NCBI RefSeq assembly: GCF_000482245.1
Contig: NZ_AWNH01000049.1
Location: 1-64,000, forward strand
Reading direction: 5' to 3'
Source: Leptolyngbya sp. Heron Island J
Lineage (GTDB): Bacteria > Cyanobacteriota > Cyanobacteriia > Phormidesmidales > Phormidesmidaceae
DNA: 64,000 nt
Shown: positions 36,259-46,520 of the stretch, piece after piece
Layout: each line of letters starts with the position of its first letter
Numbering within the stretch: position 1 is the stretch's first letter
Program-made: the position numbers and the translations under genes
The notes under the pieces: model-generated
What the model was told of the DNA's origin: nothing
What the model saw: only the letters and a program-made list of their open reading frames with translations
The model's database searches: none

Positions 36259-39200
36259 CAATTTTTGGATTGATAGAACTAACTGTTTGAGTTTAACCGG
36301 TTTACTGAGATACAGGTTAGCCCCAGCCTCTAAACAACGCTTTCGATCTTCTGTCATGGCAAGTGCTGTCAGTGCAATGATAGGGATTTCAGCCAGAGCA
36401 GGTAATTGACGGATGTGTTGGATGGCCGTTAAACCATTCATGTCAGGCATATGGATGTCCATGAGAATAATATTGGGTAGTTCAGCCTGCGCTAACGTAA
36501 TGGTAGCTTGACCACTTTTTGCCACTTGCAGACGATAGCCTTTAGCACGCAGATAACTGGAGAAGGTGAGGATATTAGCCTCATTGTCTTCTGCCAATAG
36601 GATGAGGGGAACTGCGGTGGATTGTCCGCTTTCAGGAGTTGCTGGACTGGACTCTGGCACAATTTGAGAGCTGGGATCACTAAGCTCAGAGATGATATAG
36701 GGCAGCTCAATAGCAAAACAGCTACCTACACCAACTTCACTAGTGACAGCGACTTGTCCTCCATGGAGTTCAACAATCCGTTTTACCAGAGCTAGACCCA
36801 GTCCAGTGCCTTCATATTGTCGATTGAGGTTACTTTCAATCTGGACAAAGGGTTGAAACAGTTTTTTCAGATTGTCTGGAGTAATGCCAATACCTGTATC
36901 GGTCACGGTAAAGCGTAGATATTTTTGGTTGCGGTTCTCGTCTGATGGTAATGGCTCCACTTCGAGGGTGATGTGTCCCCCTGCTAGGGTAAATTTCACA
37001 GCGTTGTTCAACAGATTAATCAAAACCTGACGAATCCGCCGTTCATCAACCACTATATCCGGTAAGTTTGAGGGGACTTTCTGGTGAAGCTGGATACTTT
37101 TTTTCAGGGACTGTTCTTCGATAAAGGCCAAACTAGACTTACAGAGGTATGTCACCGCAACCGGAGCATATTCTAGCTCGATTAGCCCTGACTCAACCTT
37201 GGCTAAGTTGAGAATGTCGTTGATCAGTTCCAGCAGATGCGATCCACTCCGTTCAATAGTCTGTAACGCTTGCAGTTGTTGCCCATTAATCTGACCGACA
37301 ACCTTCTCTTGTAGCACCTCCGTCATCCCCAGAATCGCATTCAGTGGTGTACGTAGCTCGTGGCTCATATTGGCCAAGAAAGTACTCTTGGCCTCGTTGG
37401 CAGCTTCAGCTTGTTCTTTGGCAACTTTCAGCTCATAAGCCCCGGCTTCGGCCTGTTCTTTGGCAATTTTCAACTCATAGGTTCGTTTTGTCACTTGAGC
37501 TGCGAGTTGGCGATTATAACTTTCGATTGCTTGAACTCGCCAGCGATAAATTCCTGTGATTAATCCTAATCCTGACACCACTAACAGACTGCGAAACCAA
37601 ATGGTCTGCCACCAGGGTGGTGTAATCGTAATTTGTAGGGCTCTACCGTTTTCATTCCAATAGCCATCGCTGTTACTGGCTTTGACCCGGAAGGTATAGG
37701 TACCCGGATTGAGGTTAGTGTAGGTAGCAAAGCGACGACGACTGTCGACCCAGGTCCAATCTTGATCAAAGCCCTCCATCTTATAGGCATATTGATTGTG
37801 TTCAGGAAACCAGTAGCTCAACGCCGCAAAGGCAATGCTAAAGACTGACTGATTATGGCTCAGGGTAATTTGATTGGTAACACTGATGTCCTGGGTTAAT
37901 GGGGACCCCTGCTGACCAAGAGAGATCGACTGGTTGAATAGTTGAAAGTCGGTGAACACGACCGGCGGTGCAAAACTATCCTCGATTAATTGATTTGGGT
38001 AAAACGTATTAAAACCAGCAGTGCCGCCAAAAAACATCTCTCCCGCTGGGCTTTTGTGATGAGCACTGGCAGCAAATTCTTGACCTTGTAAGCCGTCATG
38101 GATACCATAATTTCTAAACGTGAGCCCCCTGGGGTCAAATTTGGAGAGCCCTCGATTCGTGCTCACCCACAGATAGCCTTGGTCATCCTCCAGGATGCCG
38201 CGAATATTCCCACTGGGTAAACCGTCTTTCTCTCGATAATTGGTAAATGTGCCCGTGGTTGGCTCTAATCGACTTAACCCGGCGGATGTCCCAATCCATA
38301 ATGTGCCGGTGGCATCTTCGTGAATCGAATATATAGTATTGCTTGCCAGGCTGTTCTGAAGGTCGTTTGGATTGTGCTGATACCGAGTGAACTGTTCGGT
38401 CTGGGGGTCAAATCGAGTCAAGCCTTTGTGCCAGCTGCCGAGCCATAGAATACCGGACGGGCTAATGTGAATAACTCGAACATTATTATCACTCAGACTG
38501 TTGGCATCATCGGGGTCGTGGCGGTAAGCGCGAAACGTTTCTGTAATCGGATCAAAATGATTGAGACCACCCGCTCGGGTTCCCACCCAAATGCTGCCGT
38601 CGCCGTCAACCTGAATGGATAGGACACTATCATCTGGATCGCTTAAGCTGTTGACATCCTCTGGATCGTGCCGGTAGGTAGTAAACCACCCCGTGGTTCG
38701 GTCCAAACGATTCAATCCTGTGTGGCCAGCCCCACCCACCCAGAGATTACCTGCCGCATCTTCATCAATGGCGAGAAATTCTGTACCAGCCCCCAGGCTG
38801 TGAGGGTTAGTCGGTTCATGCAAGTAATGGGTAAATTGTCCTGACTGGCGGTCCACTTTTTCCAGACCGCTCTCAGTACCCAACCACAGTAAGCCGTCGC
38901 TGGTTTCATGAATAGCCTGAATAGAAGGGTGGTTCAGTAACTTCGGATTAATGGGATTGTGCTTATAGTGGGTGAACTTGGCAGGAGATGGATTAAATAT
39001 ATTCACCCCGCAACACCAACTCCCGACCCAGATGATGCCGGAACGATCTTGATACGTCGTGATCTTGTCGCTAGCACTGATGGTGGATGCATCCAGCGGA
39101 TTGTTTACCAAATGGGTCCATTGCTCCTGATTGGGCTCACGCCTGGCAAAACCGTGTCTACCATTTACCCACATCGTTCCTGTCTGATCGACTAGGATGC

Positions 39201-40047
39201 CTCTGAGTTCAGGATCGAGGACAGTAGGAGCCGCATAAGGCTGGCGGGTGAAGCGTTCTGTTTCTGGATCTAGGGTATACAGTCCCGATTTGGCAGTGAA
39301 CCAGAGCAAACCCGAGGCATCTTCATAAAAGTTCTGGTTATTGCCCCAGTCGGCGTTCAAGCTTTGCTCCGTTTTAGGATCGACTGGGTAACGGGTAAAC
39401 TGCCCCGTGGCTGGATCAAGGCGGTTAAGTCCCGAATGAAACGTGCTTACCCAAAACTGACCCTCCCTATCTTCATAAATGCCGACGACTTTGTCGCCAC
39501 TGAGGCTGGTAGGGTCATTGGGGTCATGCTGGTAGCGGGTGACGTGACCTGTATCTGGATTAAAGCGGTTGAGCCCACCACCCCAGGTGCCAACCCACAT
39601 AGTCCCAGCCCGATCTTGGTAGACACTAACAATATCATCGCTACTTAAACTGTTGGCATTGTCAGGGGCATGACGATGATGAGTAAATGTTTGGCGAGTG
39701 TGATCAAAGCGATTAAGACCGCCTCCGAGAGTGCCGACCCAGAGAAAGCCCTGCTGATCGATGGTGAGCGTACTTACAAGGTTGTGACTCAAACTGTTAG
39801 GGTCGTCCACGTCATTTTTATAGATCACCGTGGTACCGCCGTCGTAGCGGGTCAACCCATCCCAGTGGCCAAACCACATAAAGCCCTGGTTATCTTGCAC
39901 AATTGCCCGCACTCGATTGCCCGCCAGGCCGTCTTCTTGGGTTAAGTGATTAAACTTGACGTCATCAGGTCTGTGAGCAAAGGAAGGAGATACCGCATTC
40001 AAAACAAACCCAAGGGTGGTGATTAAAACGGCAATCCTTTTTAACAT
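36247..40047 (-). CDS. Propeller-sensor hybrid histidine kinase (Reg_prop, Y_Y_Y)
   Basis: The 1266-residue protein has a signal peptide (to about 24), about 14 Reg_prop blades in two seven-bladed propellers (residues 30 to about 690; LWVGTLGGGLNRFD, TMWVGTWGGGLNRFNPDTG), a Y_Y_Y domain (about 725-795), one membrane helix (about 805-825), a coiled linker, HisKA with His896 (NMSHELRTPLN), HATPase (NLLNNAVKFT, GTGLGLALVKRI) and a receiver with Asp1197 (LMDIHMPDMNG). The architecture matches the hybrid two-component systems that bind extracellular glycans in Bacteroidetes, but lacks the AraC output. All catalytic motifs are present. It sits inside the exoprotein island on the opposite strand. 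Confidence 0.93.
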   Translation of the reverse strand: MLKRIAVLITTLGFVLNAVSPSFAHRPDDVKFNHLTQEDGLAGNRVRAIVQDNQGFMWFGHWDGLTRYDGGTTVIYKNDVDDPNSLSHNLVSTLTIDQQGFLWVGTLGGGLNRFDHTRQTFTHHRHAPDNANSLSSDDIVSVYQDRAGTMWVGTWGGGLNRFNPDTGHVTRYQHDPNDPTSLSGDKVVGIYEDREGQFWVSTFHSGLNRLDPATGQFTRYPVDPKTEQSLNADWGNNQNFYEDASGLLWFTAKSGLYTLDPETERFTRQPYAAPTVLDPELRGILVDQTGTMWVNGRHGFARREPNQEQWTHLVNNPLDASTISASDKITTYQDRSGIIWVGSWCCGVNIFNPSPAKFTHYKHNPINPKLLNHPSIQAIHETSDGLLWLGTESGLEKVDRQSGQFTHYLHEPTNPHSLGAGTEFLAIDEDAAGNLWVGGAGHTGLNRLDRTTGWFTTYRHDPEDVNSLSDPDDSVLSIQVDGDGSIWVGTRAGGLNHFDPITETFRAYRHDPDDANSLSDNNVRVIHISPSGILWLGSWHKGLTRFDPQTEQFTRYQHNPNDLQNSLASNTIYSIHEDATGTLWIGTSAGLSRLEPTTGTFTNYREKDGLPSGNIRGILEDDQGYLWVSTNRGLSKFDPRGLTFRNYGIHDGLQGQEFAASAHHKSPAGEMFFGGTAGFNTFYPNQLIEDSFAPPVVFTDFQLFNQSISLGQQGSPLTQDISVTNQITLSHNQSVFSIAFAALSYWFPEHNQYAYKMEGFDQDWTWVDSRRRFATYTNLNPGTYTFRVKASNSDGYWNENGRALQITITPPWWQTIWFRSLLVVSGLGLITGIYRWRVQAIESYNRQLAAQVTKRTYELKIAKEQAEAGAYELKVAKEQAEAANEAKSTFLANMSHELRTPLNAILGMTEVLQEKVVGQINGQQLQALQTIERSGSHLLELINDILNLAKVESGLIELEYAPVAVTYLCKSSLAFIEEQSLKKSIQLHQKVPSNLPDIVVDERRIRQVLINLLNNAVKFTLAGGHITLEVEPLPSDENRNQKYLRFTVTDTGIGITPDNLKKLFQPFVQIESNLNRQYEGTGLGLALVKRIVELHGGQVAVTSEVGVGSCFAIELPYIISELSDPSSQIVPESSPATPESGQSTAVPLILLAEDNEANILTFSSYLRAKGYRLQVAKSGQATITLAQAELPNIILMDIHMPDMNGLTAIQHIRQLPALAEIPIIALTALAMTEDRKRCLEAGANLYLSKPVKLKQLVLSIQKLLTQ

Positions 40048-40248
40048 AACGGGTGTGGAACAGCATCGGGATAGTGCTTGCCGACACTAACTTTTTCTAG
40101 GCCTTTCTCTAATAAACTTTTCTAATCATAACTTTACTGCTTTAATTTCAAAACCTCGAATTCCTGAAAAAATTAAATCTTTAAAGAGAAAATACAAGGT
40201 TCTTGCGTAGCGGCAGGTACCCGTCCTAAGAAAATAAAGATATCTTCT

Positions 40249-42942
40249 ATGTATAGGACAAAAACAACACACGCTGATGATATCTGGATGCTCATGAAGA
40301 CTGTATCTTGCCAAACGCTGCTTCAGCAGATGCAACATCTTGTCATCGTTTTAGCAAGAATGCGTCCCCAGTTACAGCAGCCATCTAGAAGCCTTTATCT
40401 ACCTATTTTTACTCTCTGTGCGATCGCGCCAGCCTTGACTTGTCAGTTCGCACCCCCAACCCACGCCCAAGTCATTGCCGATGGTACCTTCTCCACCAAT
40501 GTTGCTTCATCTGACAACCAAAATTTTGTGATTGACGCTGGCGATCGCGCTGGCAATAATCTCTTCCATAGTTTTGACACATTTTCTATTCCCACCAACG
40601 GTTCAGCCATTTTCAACAATGCCATCGATATTAAACATATCGTCAGCCGGGTTACAGGTATCAACACATCTGATATCGATGGGCTAATTCAGGCCAATGG
40701 TACAGCTAACCTCTTTTTACTCAATCCCAATGGCATCCTCTTTGGCGAGAATGCTTCGCTGGATATCGGTGGTTCTTTTTTGGCCACCACGGCTGAGAGT
40801 ATTCTCTTTAGCGATAATGTTGAATTTAGTACCACCGATGTGACTTCGGCCTCTTTACTCACGATATCGACTCCCATGAGGTTGCAATTTGCCGCTAATC
40901 CCAGCCCAATTACGGTAGAAGGTACCGGACATAACCTGACATTGGACTTAAATACATCTTCACCGATTCGTGACAATCGCCCAGTGGGATTACAGGTTCC
41001 TTCTGGACAAACCTTAGCCTTCATTGGAGGGGACATCTTGATTGAGGGTGGTCATCTCACAGCGAATCAAGGTCGTATTGAATTAGGAAGTGTGGCCCAA
41101 TCGGGCTCAGTTTCTCTCATGCCCACATCCGATGGATTTACTCTAGACTATGCGGCCATAGATAACTTTGGCGATCTCAGATTCACCCAAGCTGCTTCAG
41201 TCGAAGTGAGTGGCGAGGGTAGTGGTAATTTGCACTTCCAAGGCAGAAATATTTCTGTCTTAGAGACTTCAGCCATTATCAGCAACGTCCTGGGTGCAGA
41301 CTCAGGTGGGGAGATTCGTGTTCGAGCTTCTGAATCAGTTGACATTATTGGCATTCAGACCGAAGACTTTCCCAGTGCTTTTTTTAATCAAGGGGAAGCG
41401 GTCAGTACTGGTAATGTTGGTAATTTATCGATTCAAACAGGACGGTTGCAGGTAGTCGATGGTTTTGTTTCCAATGCTATTTCTGGTGCTGGGAATGGCG
41501 GAAACTTAACGATAAAGGCCAATGACATCACGTTAATTGGTAACAATGTTTTCCAAGGAAACTATAACACGGGACTATTGGCGCAGGTTTTCTCAAGCGG
41601 GACAGGACAGGGAGGAGCATTGAGCATTGATGCTGATAATCTCTACATGCAAAGCTCATTGATCTCTAATGCTACCCTCGCAGAGGGTAATGCCGGGAAC
41701 ACTGTCTTACAAGTCGATACGTTGCGACTGACAGAGAGTTCACAAATTTTTTCTGGGACAATAGGCCAGGGGAATGGTGGGAACATTTCCATTGACGCAA
41801 ACGAGATCACAATAACGAGTACAGAGAAAGACGCTCCGTTTTTGGCTGGCATATACACTACTTCATTAGAAGACGGTAATGCTGGAAACATTGATATACA
41901 AGTCAATAATCGTCTACAGCTTACGGGGGCAGCACGAATCTCCTCCTTGACTAGAACGGCTGGAACGGCTGGAAATATCATGCTCCAAGCGGGTGAGATT
42001 GAGGTGAATGGAGCTGGAGCTACCGGAGGGGGTGGCATTTCTGACGATGGACAGTTGACCAGTCGGATTACTGCCTTCAGTGAAACAGACTTTGCAGCTG
42101 GCAAAATCGACATTACGGTCGAGACATTGCGAGTCACTAATCAAGGGCTGATTAGTGTCAGCAACCTTGAGGGGGGAGATGCCAGCGACCTGTCCATTAG
42201 GGCAGACCAGATTCTACTAACCGATGGCGGAACATTGCAAGCAGAAGTGGCTGCTGGTAATCAGGGCAACATTCTCCTCATGGCTGACAGCCTCCTGTTC
42301 CTGAAGAGGGGGGGACTCATTTCCACTAATGCCACCAATAGAGCTACTGGCGGCAACATTGTCATTGAGGCCCCAGTGATCTTAGGGTTAAACAACAGCG
42401 ACATTGTTGCCAATGCTGTACAAGGAGATGGCGGCAATATTGCAATTACCACCCAGGCCTTATTGGGTCTCCAATTTCGCAATTTTCGCACATCTGAGAG
42501 TGACATTACCGCCAGTTCTCAGTTTGGGTTAGATGGCATTGTCCAAATCGATACCCCCGATCTTGAACCCAATCAGGGGCTGGTTGAGCTACCTAGCGAG
42601 CTGACTGATTCAAGTAACCAAATTTCTACAGGCTGTTTGGTTGCAGCGGATAACTCATTAACGCTCAGCGGACGTGGTGGTTTGCCAGACGCGCCAGACA
42701 CCCTCAACAGCTTGGCAGTCTGGGAAGATTGGCGTCCCTTGGAAACGGAAGCAAGGACAGCAACTGCACCCAGAGATATTGCTCGTACTTCTTTTAGAGA
42801 GGCAACAGCAATGGTGATCGATGTGAACGGTCGGGTTCAGTTTGTGGCCTCAACAACTGAGAGGTTGAAGCCACCTATGGCAGCGAATCCTTTGATTCGC
42901 TGTGGTTCTAGAGACAATGTATGGGGACAGGAGAATGAATAG
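40249..42942 (+). CDS. TPS exoprotein C
   Basis: The 897-residue paralogue of exoprotein A is similar along nearly its whole length (LGLNNSDIVANAVQGDGGNI, LLMADSLLFLKRGGLISTNA). It has a signal region (to about 75 from this start; an ATG at residue 15 or 17 would shorten it), a TPS domain (NIDGLIQANG-like DIDGLIQANG, LLNPNGILFGENASLDIGGS), a beta-helix and the common C-terminal module. Mature cysteines are Cys796 and Cys885. Its stop codon overlaps the CHAT gene start (GAATGAATAG), so both are translated from one mRNA. A 201-bp spacer separates it from the divergent kinase. Confidence 0.9.
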   Translation: MYRTKTTHADDIWMLMKTVSCQTLLQQMQHLVIVLARMRPQLQQPSRSLYLPIFTLCAIAPALTCQFAPPTHAQVIADGTFSTNVASSDNQNFVIDAGDRAGNNLFHSFDTFSIPTNGSAIFNNAIDIKHIVSRVTGINTSDIDGLIQANGTANLFLLNPNGILFGENASLDIGGSFLATTAESILFSDNVEFSTTDVTSASLLTISTPMRLQFAANPSPITVEGTGHNLTLDLNTSSPIRDNRPVGLQVPSGQTLAFIGGDILIEGGHLTANQGRIELGSVAQSGSVSLMPTSDGFTLDYAAIDNFGDLRFTQAASVEVSGEGSGNLHFQGRNISVLETSAIISNVLGADSGGEIRVRASESVDIIGIQTEDFPSAFFNQGEAVSTGNVGNLSIQTGRLQVVDGFVSNAISGAGNGGNLTIKANDITLIGNNVFQGNYNTGLLAQVFSSGTGQGGALSIDADNLYMQSSLISNATLAEGNAGNTVLQVDTLRLTESSQIFSGTIGQGNGGNISIDANEITITSTEKDAPFLAGIYTTSLEDGNAGNIDIQVNNRLQLTGAARISSLTRTAGTAGNIMLQAGEIEVNGAGATGGGGISDDGQLTSRITAFSETDFAAGKIDITVETLRVTNQGLISVSNLEGGDASDLSIRADQILLTDGGTLQAEVAAGNQGNILLMADSLLFLKRGGLISTNATNRATGGNIVIEAPVILGLNNSDIVANAVQGDGGNIAITTQALLGLQFRNFRTSESDITASSQFGLDGIVQIDTPDLEPNQGLVELPSELTDSSNQISTGCLVAADNSLTLSGRGGLPDAPDTLNSLAVWEDWRPLETEARTATAPRDIARTSFREATAMVIDVNGRVQFVASTTERLKPPMAANPLIRCGSRDNVWGQENE

Positions 42943-45559
42943 ATTGAGACAATCAAACACCTGGTCAATCTATCGAACCCTCTGTTGGTTCGGCTTGGGT
43001 CTCTGGTTGGCCATAGCCCCAACCATGCTCCCCATGAGCGCGGCCACCCTGCATGCAAATTCTCAAAACCCAGCCCAGCTCAGCTCATCTACGACTGATA
43101 AAATCAGCCTGATTGAACAAGGGAGACATTATTACCAATCAGGCCGGTTTGCTGAAGCCCTTGGCCTCTGGCAACAAGCAGCGCAAACTTACCAGGCCCA
43201 AGGAAACCTAACAAACCAGGCCTTGAGTCTGAGCTACCTGGCCTCAGCCTATAAGGAGCTGGGGCAATGGCAGGCGGCAGAAACGGCTATTGCCCAAAGC
43301 TTAGAGCTGCTACAACAGGCTAATACCGACGCTCAAATCACCACAAACGCGGCCATCATTCTGGCCCAAGCCTGGAACACCCAGGGCAGTCTGCAACTGA
43401 CCATGGGTAATCCGGAAGCAGCACTGACTAGTTGGCAACAGGCTGAGGCCATTTACGCTGACAATGATGATGCCCAGGGTCAGTTGGGCAGTCAACTTAA
43501 TCAAGCCCAGGCCTTACAAAGCTTAGGGCTATATCGACAGGCCCGCACTCGACTGGAAGAGATGAATCAGCAGCTCCAGTCTCAACCCAGCTCACAGCTC
43601 AAAGCAAAAGCGTTGCAAAACCTGGGTGTAACGTTACAACGAGTAGGCGCATTTTCGGACTCGCTCAATACGTTGCAACAAAGCCTGGCGATGACCCAGC
43701 AGTTAGGGGCAGATACGAGTGCAGTGTTATTGGGGCTAGGGCATACCTGGCAGGGATTAGCGGAAAACGATAAGGCATTGGATACCTATGGGCAGGCAGC
43801 GGCTGTGGCCACAACTGCGATCGCAAAAACCCAAGCCCAACTCAGCCAGCTCAGTCTGCTCCTGGAAACTAACCAAATCACTGCTGCCCAGACACTTGTG
43901 CCCCAGATTCGAGCCCAGCTGCCGGATTTACCCGCTAGCCGCTCAGCCATTTATGCCCGCGTTAACCTGGCCCAAAGTTTGCTCAAGCTAGCCGAGCAAG
44001 CCCCATCTGGCGGCTCTGAGATGGTCCAGGTGCTGTCCACCGCCATCCAGCAGGCCCAGGAACTCAACGATGTCCGGGCAGAATCCTATGCCCTGGGCCA
44101 ATTAGGCCAGATTTATGAACAAGCGGGTCAATGGGCCGATGCCCAATTACTAACCGAAAAAGCCCTGGCCATAATCCGAGGACTTCATGCCTCAGAAATT
44201 GCCTATCAGTGGCAGTGGCAGCTGGGACGGATTTTGTGTCAGGGGGATATTGCCTGCACTAAGACAGACAAGCGTAGGAGTGCGATCGCAGCTTATACAG
44301 AAGCCATTAGTCAGCTAGAACTTTTGCGCACTGATTTAGTCGCTAACGCCCAGATCCAATTCTCCTTTCGCGAGCAAGTAGAGCCTGTCTATCGCGAGTT
44401 TGTCACATTGTTACTAACGCCATCGTCCGGCCAAACCGAGATCAGCCAGAATCATCTCAAAAAGGCCCGCGACATCATTGAAGCCCTGCAGCTAGCCGAG
44501 TTAGACAACTACTTCCAATCCGCCTGTCTCGATGTAGAATCCCAGCCCATTGACCAAATCGATCGGGCCGCCGCTGTCCTATACCCCATCGTCCTACCCG
44601 ACCGACTTGCCGTTATACTCGCCTTACAAGACCAGCCCTTGCATTACTATGAAACCGTTCTACCCCAGGCTGAAGTCGAAAGCAGTCTCAGCCAGATGCG
44701 GCAGTCCCTGAGCCTGGCCTTTCCCAATCAGCTGCGGCTACAAGTTTCACAGCAGCTTTATGACTGGCTGATCAGACCAGCCGAAGCTTACTTTACCGAC
44801 CACGAGATCCAAACCCTTGTCTTGGTTCCAGATGGGCTGCTACGTAGCTTACCCATCGCAGCTCTCCACGATGGTCACCACTATCTGATTGAGCAATATA
44901 GCATTGCCATTAATTCTGGTTTACAGCTACTGGAAACCCCAACCTTAGACCCCGAGGGATTTAAACTCTTGCTGGGGGGGCTAACGGAAGCACGTCAAGG
45001 CTTTTCTGCTTTACCTGCCGCTGCCCTTGAAATAGAAAAGATTAGCGCTCAAGTGGCATCTCAGCTATTTCTTAACCAAGAATTTACTCAAAAAAATTTA
45101 CAAACACAGCTGCAACAGTCTAATTCCTCTGTAGTACACCTAATCACCCATGGCCAGTTTAGTTCTAATCAGAATGACACCTTTCTTCTGGCCTGGGATC
45201 AGAAGATTAAAACCCCAGACTTGAGTAAGGCCCTGCAAACCAGACAGCTCAGTGCCACCAATCCCATCGAACTATTGGTGCTCAGCGCCTGCCAGACGGC
45301 GACGGGAGACAATCGCGCCGGGTTAGGGCTGGCGGGCTTGGCCCTCCGCTCCGGTGCTCGCAGTACCCTGGCTAGCCTGTGGTCTGTGGATGATCGATCA
45401 ACGGCTGAGCTGATGGTTAAGTTCTATAACGCACTCAAGCAGCCAGGCACCCCCAAAGCCGCCGCACTACAACAGGCTCAACTGGCTGTATTACAGCAAG
45501 AAGACTACGATCACCCATTTTTTTGGGCGGCCTTTGTCATGGTAGGAAATTGGCTTTAA
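42935..45559 (+). CDS. Secreted TPR-CHAT protein with intact His/Cys dyad
   Basis: The 874-residue protein has a signal or anchor helix (about 15-37), TPR-like helices (about 60-500) and a C-terminal CHAT domain (about 590-874). CHAT domains are caspase-like (clan CD): candidate His739 (HLITHGQF) and Cys786 (LSACQTATGD), both present, followed by GLAGLALRSGARSTLASLW. It may cut or regulate a partner on the periplasmic side. AGGAG directly before ATG 42935 and an 8-bp overlap with exoprotein C support this start and tight coupling. The truncated TPR gene at 1706 is a relative that lost this domain. Confidence 0.9.
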   Translation: MNRLRQSNTWSIYRTLCWFGLGLWLAIAPTMLPMSAATLHANSQNPAQLSSSTTDKISLIEQGRHYYQSGRFAEALGLWQQAAQTYQAQGNLTNQALSLSYLASAYKELGQWQAAETAIAQSLELLQQANTDAQITTNAAIILAQAWNTQGSLQLTMGNPEAALTSWQQAEAIYADNDDAQGQLGSQLNQAQALQSLGLYRQARTRLEEMNQQLQSQPSSQLKAKALQNLGVTLQRVGAFSDSLNTLQQSLAMTQQLGADTSAVLLGLGHTWQGLAENDKALDTYGQAAAVATTAIAKTQAQLSQLSLLLETNQITAAQTLVPQIRAQLPDLPASRSAIYARVNLAQSLLKLAEQAPSGGSEMVQVLSTAIQQAQELNDVRAESYALGQLGQIYEQAGQWADAQLLTEKALAIIRGLHASEIAYQWQWQLGRILCQGDIACTKTDKRRSAIAAYTEAISQLELLRTDLVANAQIQFSFREQVEPVYREFVTLLLTPSSGQTEISQNHLKKARDIIEALQLAELDNYFQSACLDVESQPIDQIDRAAAVLYPIVLPDRLAVILALQDQPLHYYETVLPQAEVESSLSQMRQSLSLAFPNQLRLQVSQQLYDWLIRPAEAYFTDHEIQTLVLVPDGLLRSLPIAALHDGHHYLIEQYSIAINSGLQLLETPTLDPEGFKLLLGGLTEARQGFSALPAAALEIEKISAQVASQLFLNQEFTQKNLQTQLQQSNSSVVHLITHGQFSSNQNDTFLLAWDQKIKTPDLSKALQTRQLSATNPIELLVLSACQTATGDNRAGLGLAGLALRSGARSTLASLWSVDDRSTAELMVKFYNALKQPGTPKAAALQQAQLAVLQQEDYDHPFFWAAFVMVGNWL

Positions 45560-45663
45560 TGGCTAAAAACAGCAATAGTGACTGTAAAGGAATTTAATTC
45601 CTCAGCAATATACTAAACAGGTGTCAAAAAGCGTAGTTAGTTGTCAAAATCGATGCATTCATC

Positions 45664-46422
45664 ATGCTATCTATCCCTCTAAAGCTAGGAACCGTTGTTA
45701 CTGCCATTGGGTTCCTTAGCCTGCTGGGTGGCACAGTTGAGGCTTTCTCCTATCAGACTGCCCCCTCACAGCTGTTAGCCCTGGACCCCCAAAGTTTTGA
45801 ATTTATCCCCCCAGAGGATGATGGTCAGCCTCGTACCAATCGAGCCAGCGGCAGACGCGATCAGCTCTGTAATAACTCAGCATCTGGCTTAGCCCTGACG
45901 TTACTGATTCCACCTAGCAATCAGGGAATAACCACGGCAGCTCATCCCATATTTCTGGCCTATTTACCTCAGACCTCAGCGCAACAAGCTTTCCTCACCC
46001 TAGAGGGTGAGAATAATGATTACCTTTATCACACCCTGGTTGATCTACCTGAAACAGCTGGGATTGTTAGTTTTGCGATTCCTGAGACCGCACCAGTTCT
46101 AGAACCTGATCAACATTACAAGTTTTCCCTAGGGATGATCTACGGTCAAACCCTTGACCCCAATGACCCGGTCATCGAGGGCTGGATTCAACGGATTACC
46201 CCCGATACTGTTGCTGAATCTCAGCCATCCCAGGAGGCATCGTTTGAGCTGGGGGCCTGGTACGCCAGAAATGGCATTTGGTTTGATGCCTTAGCATTAT
46301 TGGCTGATTTGCGTGCCACAGAACCGGATAATTTAGATGCGATCGCAGCCTGGGAAGAACTACTCCAGTCCGTCGGGCTTGACAGGGTGGGAACTGCACC
46401 ACTGCTAAATCCTGTCGACTAA
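45664..46422 (+). CDS. DUF928 protein
   Basis: The 252-residue secreted protein has a signal peptide (to about 26) and a DUF928 domain (about 60-245; LALTLLIPPSNQGITTAAHP, then LPETAGIVSFAIP and LEPDQHYKFSLGMI). The C-terminus is helical (WYARNGIWFDALALLADLRA). DUF928 is largely cyanobacterial and is often found near CHAT and exoprotein genes; its function is unknown. It is spaced 104 bp after the CHAT gene and 98 bp before the CHASE2 kinase. Confidence 0.88.
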   Translation: MLSIPLKLGTVVTAIGFLSLLGGTVEAFSYQTAPSQLLALDPQSFEFIPPEDDGQPRTNRASGRRDQLCNNSASGLALTLLIPPSNQGITTAAHPIFLAYLPQTSAQQAFLTLEGENNDYLYHTLVDLPETAGIVSFAIPETAPVLEPDQHYKFSLGMIYGQTLDPNDPVIEGWIQRITPDTVAESQPSQEASFELGAWYARNGIWFDALALLADLRATEPDNLDAIAAWEELLQSVGLDRVGTAPLLNPVD

Positions 46423-46520
46423 TGTGTATTCCAGGGTGATACGATCCATCCGCACTACCGCAGACGTGGGCCTATCTCTACCGCCAGGAGCAACGTTCAA
46501 ACTTACGGCATACTCAATTT

